This document shows, piece after piece, positions 7,258-14,784 of a stretch of 17,223 nt of DNA; within the stretch, counting starts at the first letter, position 1; every line of letters begins with the position of its first letter. Location: NCBI GenBank assembly GCA_019348365.1, contig JAHWJO010000026.1, positions 1 through 17,223 on the forward strand, written 5' to 3'. The position numbers and the translations under genes are program-made. The notes beneath the pieces are model-generated. The model saw only the letters and a program-made list of their open reading frames with translations. It searched no databases and was not told the DNA's origin. Origin of the DNA: Armatimonadota bacterium (GTDB lineage: Bacteria; Armatimonadota; DTGP01; JAHWJO01).

Positions 7258-7343
7258 CTCTCTCCTCTCAGTCCGCACGATCTCAACCCGCGCCACTTGA
7301 AATTTTGAACCCATGACTTCTGGAAGCTGCCTGCTTGCATCTT

Positions 7344-7384
7344 CCGGTAGAGGGGTTCGACAATACCGGTAGAGTTCGACAATA
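7344..7384. repeat. 19-22-bp tandem duplication differing by three bases
   Basis: Both copies begin CCGGTAGA and end GTTCGACAATA; the first copy (7344-7365) has three extra G bases in the middle compared with the second (7366-7384). It is head-to-tail with no spacer, about 130 bases upstream of the secreted protein gene. Confidence 0.85.
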
Positions 7385-7511
7385 AAAGAAGGACTCCTTC
7401 TCCACAGGAGGAGCTGTACTGTTCGTTGTGGAATTAAACCCCAGGAGTAGATCGTCGGTCCAGGATCGTAAAGATTCACCGGGCCGATAGAAGAGCATCA
7501 GGGAGATGACC

Positions 7512-8777
7512 ATGGTCCGCCGTATTGCCACGTCCCGGTTCGCGTTGGGACTATCACTCTTTGCGCTATCCGCGAGCGTCTCCTGGGGGCAGGTGAATCG
7601 ACCCAACATCGGGAGCGGGCCGGTACGGCGCCCCGGCGCCCCCCCGCCCCCGCCCACCGGCGTCGCTCCCGGCGCCCAGGCCGGCAACACCACGACGGGC
7701 AGCGCGCGCGGTTTCGTGCCCCCCGGAATCGAACTGGTCGCCGGGGTGCGGCTGGACAAGCCCGCCGAAATGCCCCCCGCGCTGAATAACATCCGCGCCG
7801 TTGCCTACGACCCGCAGCAAAAGCGGTTCTACCTCGTCGGCCAGCACAACCCGAAGCTGCCCGCCTTCCGACCGGAGGACCTCGCCGTTGCGCTGAAGTC
7901 GTTCCGGCAGGGCTACCCGGCGGTCAGCATCGAAGCGCCGGTCGTGGACGGGCAGATGACCGTGAAGTACTACGGCGGCATCGAGAACACCCGCTTCGGG
8001 AAAGTGCTCTTCGAGGCGGACCGGCTGATGAAGAGCCTCGCGCTGGGCCGGGACACCGTCACCCAGGAGTACCTGCGGCCCGGCGTTCGCGGCTACGAGA
8101 GCGAGGTGAGGAAGCTCCAGCGGATGGGCGGCGTGCAGCGGCCCCATGCCTCTCACCGGTACTGGTTCCGCCCCGCACAGATCTCCATGACCCTCTCCGA
8201 AGACGGCCACGCGCTCCGCTTCGACGAGGTGAAGGTCGAGGTGAGGACCGAGTACGTGCCAGCCGTCGCTGAAGGCGAAAGCGAGCCCGCCGCCGAGGAG
8301 TTCGCCCGGCACTTCACCGAGTATTACGACGACTTCGCGCGGGCGTACCCCGTCTTCGCGGAGTTGAAGGAGCTGGCAAAAGTCACCGCGCTCGCCCAGT
8401 GGCTCCACGAAAGCGGCATTCCGCTCGACGCGCTGGGCCTCGACAAAGCGGTCATCCCCGAAGTGGAGACGGCGAAGACCACCCCCGTCGGCTTCGCGCA
8501 GGCGCTGGAGCTGCGACCCGGAGGCGTCATGCGGCACCGGATGGAAGGAGGGGTCGCGTTCCGCTTCTGGAGAGAGGAAGCTTCGGCCCGGTTAGGCGAA
8601 GCGCCCGTACAAAGGGGCAACTGGACCGTGAGCCGCTCCGGGAAAGCGCGGGACCTCCTTCAGTCCGTGATGAAACGGCCCAGCCCGGAAGCCCACCGAT
8701 GGTTCTCCACCTTCCGGCCCGGCCCGGCAGGACCGGCGGGAGGCGCTGCATCCGTTGCTCCCGCCCCTCTTCGGTAA
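7512..8777 (+). CDS. Secreted protein of unknown function
   Basis: 421 residues. An N-terminal signal peptide is clear: MVRRIATSR, then a hydrophobic stretch, with likely cleavage near SVSWG-Q (about 25-26). A Pro/Gly-rich linker (about 36-60, with six prolines in a row) separates it from a mixed alpha/beta body. Visible segments are AVAYDPQQKRFYLVG, KYYGGIENTRFGKVLFEADR, HRYWFRPAQI and EEFARHFTEYYDDFARAYPVF followed by AELKELAKV. I have the impression of a family shared with planctomycete and similar secreted proteins but cannot name it. No catalytic motif was recognised. ATG 7512 is chosen over ATG 7506 because AGGGAG (7500-7505) is six bases before it and touches the other. It is a single-gene unit, closed by a terminator at 8842-8875. 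Confidence 0.85.
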   Translation: MVRRIATSRFALGLSLFALSASVSWGQVNRPNIGSGPVRRPGAPPPPPTGVAPGAQAGNTTTGSARGFVPPGIELVAGVRLDKPAEMPPALNNIRAVAYDPQQKRFYLVGQHNPKLPAFRPEDLAVALKSFRQGYPAVSIEAPVVDGQMTVKYYGGIENTRFGKVLFEADRLMKSLALGRDTVTQEYLRPGVRGYESEVRKLQRMGGVQRPHASHRYWFRPAQISMTLSEDGHALRFDEVKVEVRTEYVPAVAEGESEPAAEEFARHFTEYYDDFARAYPVFAELKELAKVTALAQWLHESGIPLDALGLDKAVIPEVETAKTTPVGFAQALELRPGGVMRHRMEGGVAFRFWREEASARLGEAPVQRGNWTVSRSGKARDLLQSVMKRPSPEAHRWFSTFRPGPAGPAGGAASVAPAPLR

Positions 8778-8800
8778 TATGCCGGCTTAATATGCCGGTC
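8775..8800. repeat. 13-bp imperfect tandem duplication starting at a stop codon
   Basis: TAATATGCCGGCT (8775-8787) is followed by TAATATGCCGGTC (8788-8800), 11 bases identical. The first copy starts exactly at the TAA stop of the secreted protein gene, and the second copy places another TAA in a different frame. The same arrangement is seen at 6204-6229. Confidence 0.85.
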
Positions 8801-8841
8801 CTATCCGTGTGGGAAGGATACTAATCTGCTGTGAAAAGATC

Positions 8842-8875
8842 GACCCGAGGGCATACGCCTTCGGGTCTTTCTCTT
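8842..8875 (+). terminator. Intrinsic terminator of the secreted protein gene
   Basis: GACCCGAGGG (8842-8851) pairs with CCTTCGGGTC (8858-8867) over ten base pairs with one G-U pair and a six-base loop. The T-rich run TTTCTCTT follows directly (8868-8875). It lies about 65 bases after the stop codon. Confidence 0.8.
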
Positions 8876-8932
8876 AACGGACCTCCCCTTCTGTAAACAA
8901 GAGGGAGGGTTTGGGCTGCGTATTAGTTGAGT

Positions 8933-8961
8933 TTGCCCGGAATCCGGGCCTTTGATATAAT
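8933..8961 (+). promoter_or_regulatory. Sigma70-type promoter of yebC
   Basis: A perfect TATAAT (8956-8961) follows TTGCCC (8933-8938, four of six consensus positions) with the ideal 17-base spacing. Transcription would begin near 8968, about 60 bases before the GTG start of yebC. Confidence 0.75.
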
Positions 8962-9026
8962 TGTGAAGGTTTATTCTTCTTTGATTTTGGATGACGCTTA
9001 TAAAATAGATACCGAGGTGATCGGGA

Positions 9027-9773
9027 GTGGCCGGACATTCTAAATGGCACAATATCCGCCTGCGGAAAGGCAAACAGGATGCCGTACGCAGCAAGATGTT
9101 CACGAAGCTGGCGCGGGAGATCATCGTCGCCGCAAAAGGTGGAGGCGGCAACTCGGATGCGAACCCCCGCCTGCGGCTCGCCGTTCAGAAGGCGCGCGAC
9201 AACAGCATGCCCGCCGACAACATCAAGCGCGCGATCCAGCGGGGCACCGGCGAGATCGAAGGCGCGAACTACGAGGAGATAACCTATGAGGGCTACGGTC
9301 CCGCCGGGGTAGCCCTCCTCGTGGAAGTGACGACCGAAAACCGGAACCGGACGGTAGCGGTAATCCGTCATGCTTTTTCCCGCAACGGTGGGACCCTCGG
9401 CGAATCGGGCTGCGTGAGCTGGCTGTTCGATCACAAAGGCATCCTCTCCGTCCCGTCCGATGCGGCGGATGAGAATACCGTGATGACTGTGGCGCTGGAA
9501 GCGGGCGCGGATGACGTACGCACGGAAGAGGACGAATATGAGGTCATCACCACGCCGGAGAACTTCGAGGCGGTGAAGGCCGCCTTCGAGGAGGCCGGCG
9601 TTCCCGTCTCCGTCGCGGAGATCACGATGGTCCCCCAGAACACGATCCACCTGGAGGGGAAAGAGGCCCAGCAGATGCTCCGCCTGATGGACGCGCTGGA
9701 AGACCTCGACGACGTTTCGAACGTGTACGCCAACTTCGACATCTCGGAAGACGAGCTCGAAGTCGCCGCCTGA
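9027..9773 (+). CDS. yebC: YebC/PmpR family protein (TACO1-like)
   Basis: 248 residues, the usual length. The N-terminus MAGHSKWHNI followed by RLRKGKQDAVRSKMFTKLAR is diagnostic of the family. Other blocks are GGGGNSDANPRLRLAVQKAR, YEGYGPAGVALLVE, TVAVIRHAFSRNGGTLGESG and the C-terminal DDVSNVYANFDIS. The family is cytoplasmic; members have been described as transcription regulators and as factors that help ribosomes through difficult sequences such as proline runs. The start is GTG 9027, with GAGGTGATC a few bases upstream. The proline run in the gene just upstream is a curiosity, not evidence of a link. It is transcribed alone from its own promoter and faces the minus-strand gene at 9846 with a 72-bp gap; ruvC, a frequent neighbour elsewhere, is not here. 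Confidence 0.97.
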   Translation: MAGHSKWHNIRLRKGKQDAVRSKMFTKLAREIIVAAKGGGGNSDANPRLRLAVQKARDNSMPADNIKRAIQRGTGEIEGANYEEITYEGYGPAGVALLVEVTTENRNRTVAVIRHAFSRNGGTLGESGCVSWLFDHKGILSVPSDAADENTVMTVALEAGADDVRTEEDEYEVITTPENFEAVKAAFEEAGVPVSVAEITMVPQNTIHLEGKEAQQMLRLMDALEDLDDVSNVYANFDISEDELEVAA

Positions 9774-9845
9774 TCCACATCCATTTTCGATGCTGTTACA
9801 GGGGTTTTCCTGACGGATAGATTACCCTGATATTATTCCTGTACC

Positions 9846-10307
9846 TCACGCGTTGTCTGCCTCAATTGAGAAGATTAGATGATCGAAAGTAGAGGTCGGA
9901 TGTCCATCGTTACAGCGGTAACGCCATATCCGGCTCTCCCCTGAACCGTCGATTAGCATTCCCGAACCATTGCATTGTGAGCGTGACTGACCATCGCCTT
10001 CATCCCAAATGTTGTAGATATAAACCTTTCCGGAAGGAGAATGGATTCCAATATGCACCAGTTCCGGTGACGTATCCGACCAGAGGCGCATTCCCGGCGC
10101 GCTGTGCCCCTCCACCGTAAGAACCGTATCGGATCTGGGTCTCAAGTCACCGATCCTCACTCCTTGCCGCCACTCAGACTGGGTGCTCTCGAAGCGAAGA
10201 TGCAGCGTAGAATTCTCCGGCACGTCCAGCATGTCAAAGAGACATACGATTTTACCCTGATACTCAATGCATCGACTTCGAGCTTTTCTAAACTCGTCTT
10301 CCAACAT
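9846..10307 (-). CDS. Small protein of unknown function overlapping the S9 peptidase gene
   Basis: 153 residues from ATG 10307, which overlaps the last 20 bases of the upstream peptidase gene and has AGGTGAGGA about nine bases before it. The open frame extends 35 codons further up, but this part is Arg-rich noise inside the peptidase gene. No signal peptide or membrane helix. Visible segments are VYIYNIWDEGDG, GSGMLIDGSGESR and the C-terminal YRCNDGHP with FDHLIFSIE; four cysteines. It resembles short beta-rich uncharacterised proteins with a similar C-terminal end, but I cannot name the family. The gene is much less GC-rich than the peptidase (29 of 60 bases in row 9961-10020 against 45 of 60 in row 11281-11340), suggesting a separate origin. 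Probably translated together with the peptidase. Confidence 0.72.
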   Translation of the reverse strand: MLEDEFRKARSRCIEYQGKIVCLFDMLDVPENSTLHLRFESTQSEWRQGVRIGDLRPRSDTVLTVEGHSAPGMRLWSDTSPELVHIGIHSPSGKVYIYNIWDEGDGQSRSQCNGSGMLIDGSGESRIWRYRCNDGHPTSTFDHLIFSIEADNA

Positions 10308-12933
10308 GTGAAAGATCCTCACCTTTCTGCACAGGCCCAGGCTGCGGGGCAGATTCTTCCGCCCCCCCTGAAGCAAGAAGTTCCGGCTCCTCCGTCGGCT
10401 TCTCGTCCTCATCCGCGTCCGGTTTGGGCATGGGCACGATGATCGGGGGAAAACCCGGCACGGTCACGGTCATCTCGGCGGGGCCTTTGGGCGCACGGAC
10501 GATCATCGCGACGGGGAAGGCGGAGGGCGGTTCCTCCCCCTGAAAGATCACCCTCAGGCCCTTGCCGCCGGTCAGGATCGTCTCGTCCAGCGTCTTCACG
10601 GGCACGCCGAGGAACGAGCACTTCTTCCCCCCGGCTTCCGCGCGCACCTCGCTCATGCGGATCTCAAACCTCGCGTCCTTCGCGTCGGAAGTGACGACGA
10701 AGACAAGGTTGACGAGCAGCGATTCCTCCGGCTCCTTGTGCCCCACGGGCTTAACCGCATCCGCGCTCGTCACGCGGAGACTCCACCCTCCCTCACCGGG
10801 CACATCCTGATCCATCCGGTAGGCGGCGGGCTTCTCCACCCCCTCGCCCATGAGGTACGCGTCCAGCCATGTCGCGACCCGCTGCATCGTGTCCACGCGG
10901 TGGCGCGGCTCGTGGAAGCCGTGGCCCTCGCGGGGGTACCGCACGAACTTCACCGCCCGGCCCAGCGCACGCAGCGCCTGGTACATCTCGCGGGAGTTGC
11001 TGATGAAGGTGTTTGGGTCGTCTTCGCCGTGCATGATCAGGACCGGCGTGCGGATGCGGTCCACGTAACGGAACGGCGACCGCTCGAAGTAGAACGTGGG
11101 GTCCTCCCAGTAGTACCGCCCGAAGTACTCCTTCTCGAAGTGGGAGATCTCGCTGTTGCTGAAGTCCGTGATCCAGTTGAAGATCCCGAACAGCGAGACG
11201 GCGGCCCGGAACCGTTCGGTCTGCGAGATCGCCCAGTTCGTCATGTAGCCGCCGTAGCTGCCCCCCATGATCGCCAGCCGATCCGGGTCGGCGATCCCCG
11301 CCGCGACGGCGGCATCCACCCCGGCCATCACGTCGCGGTAATCGCCGCCGCCGAGGTCGCCCCGGTTCGCCACGGCGAAGGCCGCGCCGTAGCTGTCGCT
11401 GCCGCGATAGTTAGGAGCAAGGACTGCGTACCCCAGCCGTGCGAGCCACTGGAGGGGAATGCCCTGTCGTAGGGTGTTCCGGGCGGCGGCGTGCGGCCCC
11501 CCATGGATGTAGACGATGAGGGGAAGGGGAGCATCCGCCGGTGCGCCGGGCGGGAGCACCAGCAGCCCTTCGATCTCGCTGCCCTCGCATTCCCAGGCGA
11601 AGGCGCGTTGAGGCCCCAGCTCCACCTCCCGCCACTCCGGGTTCAGATCGGTGAGCCGGACGGCATCAGGTGCGGGTCGATGGGGGAGCGGAACCTCTTC
11701 GTCCTTATCCTCAGATGTCTCGGGAATATCAGCATCATCGGGTTCTGCTCCCGGCGAATCACCAGAATCCTCCTGCTCTCCTCCGCCCTCTTCGTTCCCG
11801 TTGCCGTCCTCCTCCCTCCGGTCCAGGGCGTAGAGGTCGGGCCAGCGGCAGCCGTTCTCCCAGAGGAGATAGGCCGTCTCCCCCGCGTCCGACATGTCGA
11901 ATCCGGAGCAGACCCCCTCCGTCTCCGTCATCGGTTCGATCTCCCCCGTCGGGAGGTGAAGGCGGAAAAGGCCGTTGTAGAGACCCTGCGCCGCGAGGAA
12001 GTAGAGGTCGTCCGGGGAGCGCCGGGGCCATGCGAACCCTTCGATCTCCCGGTCAAAATCCGGGAGGGGGCGCGAGATCTCCCCGCCCTCAACGGGTACG
12101 CTCCAGAGCTGCGTCTGGGAGTAGGAGACCTCCGGGTCCAGCGCGGCGAGGAAGGCGACCCGGCTTCCGTCCGGCGACCATTGCGGCGACCACTCCGCTC
12201 CGGGCCGTTCGGTGAGGGGGCGAGCCTCGCCGGTTTCCAGGTCGAGCAGCCAGAGATCGGCTTTGGCGTAATCGTTCGGGTCGCCGGTGCGGTTCGTGAC
12301 GTAGATCGCCCGCTGTCCGTCCGGTGACACGTCGATGCTGATCCCGCCGGGGTCCCCGATCCAGATGCGCTTGTTCTCCCCCTCTTCCTCCACCTCGACG
12401 CGCCACACCCCGATCCGGCGGCGGTCCTCGTGCTCGACCACCGCGTCGTCCTTGAAGTTCTGCTTGTTGATGTGGTGCGCCTGGAGCGCCTTGGGCCGGG
12501 CCTCCTCCGTGAGATAGATCATGCCGGAGCCGTCCGGCAGCCAATCGTAATCCTTCACCCCCTCGCGGGCGTCGGTCAGGCAGCGGGCTTCCCCCCCGGC
12601 GGCGGGCAGGACCCAGAGCTGCGTTTTCGGCTCCTCGCCTTCGTCCAGCTCCGGCTCCGGGCGGGAGTAGTCGGGGCGGGCGGAGAGGAACGCGATCCAG
12701 GCCCCGTCGGGCGAGAAGGAGGGGGACTCCTCTCCCTCGTGGCTGTAGGTGATCTGGCGGAATTCCTCCCCATCGACGACGGCGAGCCAGAGGTGGGAGA
12801 CGACCCGGCTCTCTTCCCAGTCGGCTTCCGACACGACGAAGACGCACGCCTCGCCGTCCGGCGACGCTGCGGGGGAGTCCGGGCGTTTTAAAGAAACGTA
12901 TTCTTCCGCGTTGAAGGGACGTTTCGAGGGCAC
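10288..12933 (-). CDS. S9 family prolyl oligopeptidase with acidic insert and C-terminal extension
   Basis: 881 residues from GTG 12933. A WD-like beta-propeller comes first, with repeated SPDG motifs (for example LSPDG-like starts near residues 25, 75, 205 and 255). An alpha/beta-hydrolase domain follows (about 460-695): oxyanion HGGP, nucleophile Ser559 in GGSYGGY, Asp639 in HGEDDPN and His671 in REGHGF. The family cleaves short peptides, often removing acylated or N-terminal residues, in the cytoplasm. Two parts are unusual: an acidic, low-complexity stretch at about 373-416 between the domains, and about 170 residues after the hydrolase domain (711-881) that look like a beta-sandwich plus a Pro/Glu tail. 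The frame opens at GTG 12981, but 12933 gives the usual start (KRPFNAEEYVSL) and has a GGAAAGAG site. No signal peptide. Confidence 0.95.
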   Translation of the reverse strand: MPSKRPFNAEEYVSLKRPDSPAASPDGEACVFVVSEADWEESRVVSHLWLAVVDGEEFRQITYSHEGEESPSFSPDGAWIAFLSARPDYSRPEPELDEGEEPKTQLWVLPAAGGEARCLTDAREGVKDYDWLPDGSGMIYLTEEARPKALQAHHINKQNFKDDAVVEHEDRRRIGVWRVEVEEEGENKRIWIGDPGGISIDVSPDGQRAIYVTNRTGDPNDYAKADLWLLDLETGEARPLTERPGAEWSPQWSPDGSRVAFLAALDPEVSYSQTQLWSVPVEGGEISRPLPDFDREIEGFAWPRRSPDDLYFLAAQGLYNGLFRLHLPTGEIEPMTETEGVCSGFDMSDAGETAYLLWENGCRWPDLYALDRREEDGNGNEEGGGEQEDSGDSPGAEPDDADIPETSEDKDEEVPLPHRPAPDAVRLTDLNPEWREVELGPQRAFAWECEGSEIEGLLVLPPGAPADAPLPLIVYIHGGPHAAARNTLRQGIPLQWLARLGYAVLAPNYRGSDSYGAAFAVANRGDLGGGDYRDVMAGVDAAVAAGIADPDRLAIMGGSYGGYMTNWAISQTERFRAAVSLFGIFNWITDFSNSEISHFEKEYFGRYYWEDPTFYFERSPFRYVDRIRTPVLIMHGEDDPNTFISNSREMYQALRALGRAVKFVRYPREGHGFHEPRHRVDTMQRVATWLDAYLMGEGVEKPAAYRMDQDVPGEGGWSLRVTSADAVKPVGHKEPEESLLVNLVFVVTSDAKDARFEIRMSEVRAEAGGKKCSFLGVPVKTLDETILTGGKGLRVIFQGEEPPSAFPVAMIVRAPKGPAEMTVTVPGFPPIIVPMPKPDADEDEKPTEEPELLASGGAEESAPQPGPVQKGEDLSHVGRRV

Positions 12934-13347
12934 GAGCTTTTCTCTTTCCTTTTTACTGATAGGGTACGCAGAGGTCGGCACATCAAAGGGGAGTTCGCCC
13001 CCGTCAGCGCGTTAGGAATTCGATGGAGGGCCGCCCCAACCCTCCTGACTCGAACGCAAGGTGTTTAATGGAAGGTCCGGCGGCTCAATCCGCAATACCG
13101 GGCGAATGAATTCGCGGCAACAAATGCACGAAGTCCGCGTAGGCGGACTCTCCCTCCAGTTCTGCGATACCGTTCGATCCGGCTCTTTTGAAAAGCAGTA
13201 GGGTTGTATAGTCGCCGAAGGGCGACTTCGTGCATTTGTTGCCGCGAATTTATCGCCGGGCACCCCCATGCATCGACTTTGAAAGATACGACAATTCGAT
13301 CACCATATTCAAAATTACCGATCCTTGCAGGAGCATTGAGGAAGCCG
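12934..13347. other. Divergent intergenic region carrying an inverted-repeat element
   Basis: About 410 bases between the S9 peptidase and the serine hydrolase. Most of it is the inverted-repeat element at 13101-13257. The promoters of the two divergent genes must be here, but I could not identify convincing boxes. Open frames through the repeat in both directions share the same short peptide because the arms are mirror copies, and are not genes. Confidence 0.6.
13101..13257. repeat. Inverted-repeat element with a hairpin in each arm (MITE/REP-like)
   Basis: A perfect 27-bp inverted repeat has arms at 13109-13135 and 13224-13250; the core is GCGGCAACAAATGCACGAAG. The match continues outward to 13101 and 13257 (GGCGA/TCGCC) with a short gap. 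Each arm runs inward into its own 7-bp hairpin: AGTCCGC-GTAG-GCGGACT (13132-13149) and AGTCGCC-GAAG-GGCGACT (13210-13227). The stems differ between the arms at two positions, and both strands of each stem changed together. A 60-base unique spacer lies between. No transposase is nearby. It is probably a non-autonomous or REP-type repeat; copy number elsewhere is unknown. Confidence 0.85.
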
Positions 13348-14460
13348 ATGGAAGCGATTCAGGAGCGACTGCCCCGTACCATGGCTCTCATCCGGCAGGG
13401 GATGGAGGAGGGGCTGCACATCGGGGCGCAGGGGTACGTCTCCCTGAACGGGGAAGCGGTGGCGGATTTCGCCGTGGGTGAAGCGCGGCTCGGCGCTCCC
13501 ATGACGACGGACACCCTCATGATCTGGATGTCCTCCACCAAGCCGGTCGCCGCCGTCGCTATCGCGCAACTCTGGGAGCGTCGCAAGCTGGAGCTGGATG
13601 ACCGGGTCAGCCGCTTCGTCCCCGAATTCGGGCAGAAGGGCAAGGAGCCGATCACCCTGCGCCACCTCCTCACCCACACCGGGGGGTTCCGCGCCCCGGA
13701 AGCGACGTGGCGGATCGCTCCGTGGGACGAGATCATCCAGGCGATCTCTGAAGCTCCCCTAGAGCCGAACTGGATTCCGGGCCGGGACGCGGGGTACCAC
13801 GTCGCGTCCAGCTGGTATCTCCTCGGGGAGATCGTGCGGAGGCTCGACGGTCGCTCGTTCGAGAGCTACGTGCGGGAGGAGATCTTTCTTCCCCTCGGCA
13901 TGTGGGATTCGTGGGTCGGAATGCCCCCGGAGGAGCGCCGCGCGTACGGGGATCGGATCGGTATCATGCACGACACTTCCAACGGAGAGCCGGAGCCGCT
14001 CCCGTTCATGTCCTCCGAAGAGGCCCTCGCCGTCAGCCGTCCCGGCGGCAACGGGTTCGGCCCGATCCGCGAGCTGGGCCGCTTCTACGAGATGATGCTC
14101 GCGCGGGGGGAGTGCCAGGGCCATCGCATCCTCGCGCCGCAGACGGTGGAGGCGCTTACCGCTCTCCACCGCGTGGGGGTGATGGACCGCTCGTTCCGGC
14201 ATGTTCTGGACTGGGGGCTGGGCTTCATCCTCAACTCCAATCCGTACGGCGTAGAGACCGTCCCTTACGGATACGGGCGTCACTGCTCCCTGCGAACGTT
14301 CGGACACAGCGGGCATCAATCCTCCTCCGCCTTCGCCGACCCGGAATACGGCTTGGCGGTGGCGCTGGTCTACAACGGGATGCCCGGCGAGCCGAAACAC
14401 AATCGGCGGGTGCGGGAGATCAATTCCGCCATTTATGAAGATCTGGAGTTATCAAGTTAA
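13348..14460 (+). CDS. Serine hydrolase of the beta-lactamase/esterase family (class C-like)
   Basis: 370 residues from ATG 13348, which has a GAGGAAG site upstream. The SxxK motif is at Ser62-Ser63-Thr64-Lys65 (SSTKP), a Tyr that should act as second catalytic residue is at 150 (GYHVASSWYLLGEIV), and the KTG-equivalent is HSG at about 320 (FGHSGHQSSS). LRHLLTHTGGF and LPLGMWDS are typical of the family. No signal peptide, so the protein is probably cytoplasmic. The family ranges from carboxylesterases and D-amino-acid peptidases to true beta-lactamases; a cytoplasmic member with YHV in place of YSN is more likely an esterase or peptidase than an antibiotic resistance enzyme. It is alone in its transcript and divergent from the S9 peptidase. 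Confidence 0.93.
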   Translation: MEAIQERLPRTMALIRQGMEEGLHIGAQGYVSLNGEAVADFAVGEARLGAPMTTDTLMIWMSSTKPVAAVAIAQLWERRKLELDDRVSRFVPEFGQKGKEPITLRHLLTHTGGFRAPEATWRIAPWDEIIQAISEAPLEPNWIPGRDAGYHVASSWYLLGEIVRRLDGRSFESYVREEIFLPLGMWDSWVGMPPEERRAYGDRIGIMHDTSNGEPEPLPFMSSEEALAVSRPGGNGFGPIRELGRFYEMMLARGECQGHRILAPQTVEALTALHRVGVMDRSFRHVLDWGLGFILNSNPYGVETVPYGYGRHCSLRTFGHSGHQSSSAFADPEYGLAVALVYNGMPGEPKHNRRVREINSAIYEDLELSS

Positions 14461-14784
14461 AATGTTCCTGTCCAACCCGATTCCCCTCGTCATAAGTAGG
14501 AATGGAATCCACTTGTTTGATACGCTACGCGCTTATGAAACGGATTCATCACCCTGATCACTTTGCTATTGCCAATGAGTCATGAAGTGCCGGTGCGGTG
14601 GGAGTGAACTCCTCCGCTGCCCAGGGCCCGGCCCTCTGCCCTTCGGGCATTCACCCGCCTTCGTTCCACTTCAGCCCAGTGTCGGCCTTCGCCGACACCC
14701 CTGAAGCCAGACATAATATTGTGGCTCCATTCATTCTATTTGACAGAAGATACAGCTTCACTCCCCTTTCAAGGAGACAACCCG
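14461..14784. other. Intergenic region with hairpin cluster before the DUF5995 gene
   Basis: 324 bases. The first ~130 hold nothing I recognise. A GC-rich hairpin cluster (14595-14706, listed separately) follows, then an AT-rich stretch with CATAATAT (14712-14719), which may be part of a promoter, and a TTGACA at 14740-14745 without a -10 box at 16-18 bases. The ribosome site AAGGAG (14771-14776) belongs to the next gene. Confidence 0.5.
14595..14706. other. Cluster of four consecutive hairpins (structured RNA or repeat candidate)
   Basis: Within 112 bases there are four stem-loops: GCGGTGGGAG/CTCCTCCGC with TGAA loop (14595-14617, one bulge); AGGGC/GCCCT (14623-14635); TGCCC/GGGCA with a TTC loop (14637-14649); and GTGTCGGC/GCCGACAC with a CTTC loop (14679-14698). 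The last is enclosed by an outer CTTCAG/CTGAAG stem (14669-14706). Read on the minus strand, two loops are GAAG, as in the right arm hairpin at 13210-13227. No T-run follows, so it is not a simple terminator. It matches no RNA family I can name. Confidence 0.55.

Larger units (their letters stand above)
7045..7511. other. Long intergenic region with two tandem duplications
   Basis: About 470 bases before the secreted protein gene. It contains two short tandem duplications (7228-7257 and 7344-7384, listed separately). A TTGACA at 7145-7150 has no -10 box at the right distance. A 113-codon frame on the minus strand (7041-7382) has no family features and crosses both repeats. No promoter for the downstream gene can be named with confidence. 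Confidence 0.5.

Noticed and set aside
7041..7382. 113-codon minus-strand frame in the intergenic region
   Set aside because: No ribosome site or family features, and it runs through tandem repeats that only add repetitive residues.
7566..8537. 323-codon open frame on the minus strand opposite the secreted protein gene
   Set aside because: The plus-strand frame has a ribosome site, signal peptide and terminator; the minus-strand translation is His/Gly/Val-rich and looks like noise.
13204..13347. Upstream extension of the serine hydrolase frame to 13204
   Set aside because: The added residues come from the inverted-repeat element, and the same peptide appears from the opposite arm; ATG 13348 has its own ribosome site.
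13348..14460. Antibiotic-resistance beta-lactamase
   Set aside because: No signal peptide and the second motif is YHV rather than YSN/YAN, which fits cytoplasmic esterases or peptidases of the same fold better.
14740..14745. Perfect TTGACA considered as a promoter for the DUF5995 gene
   Set aside because: No -10 box at the right spacing before the ribosome site at 14771.
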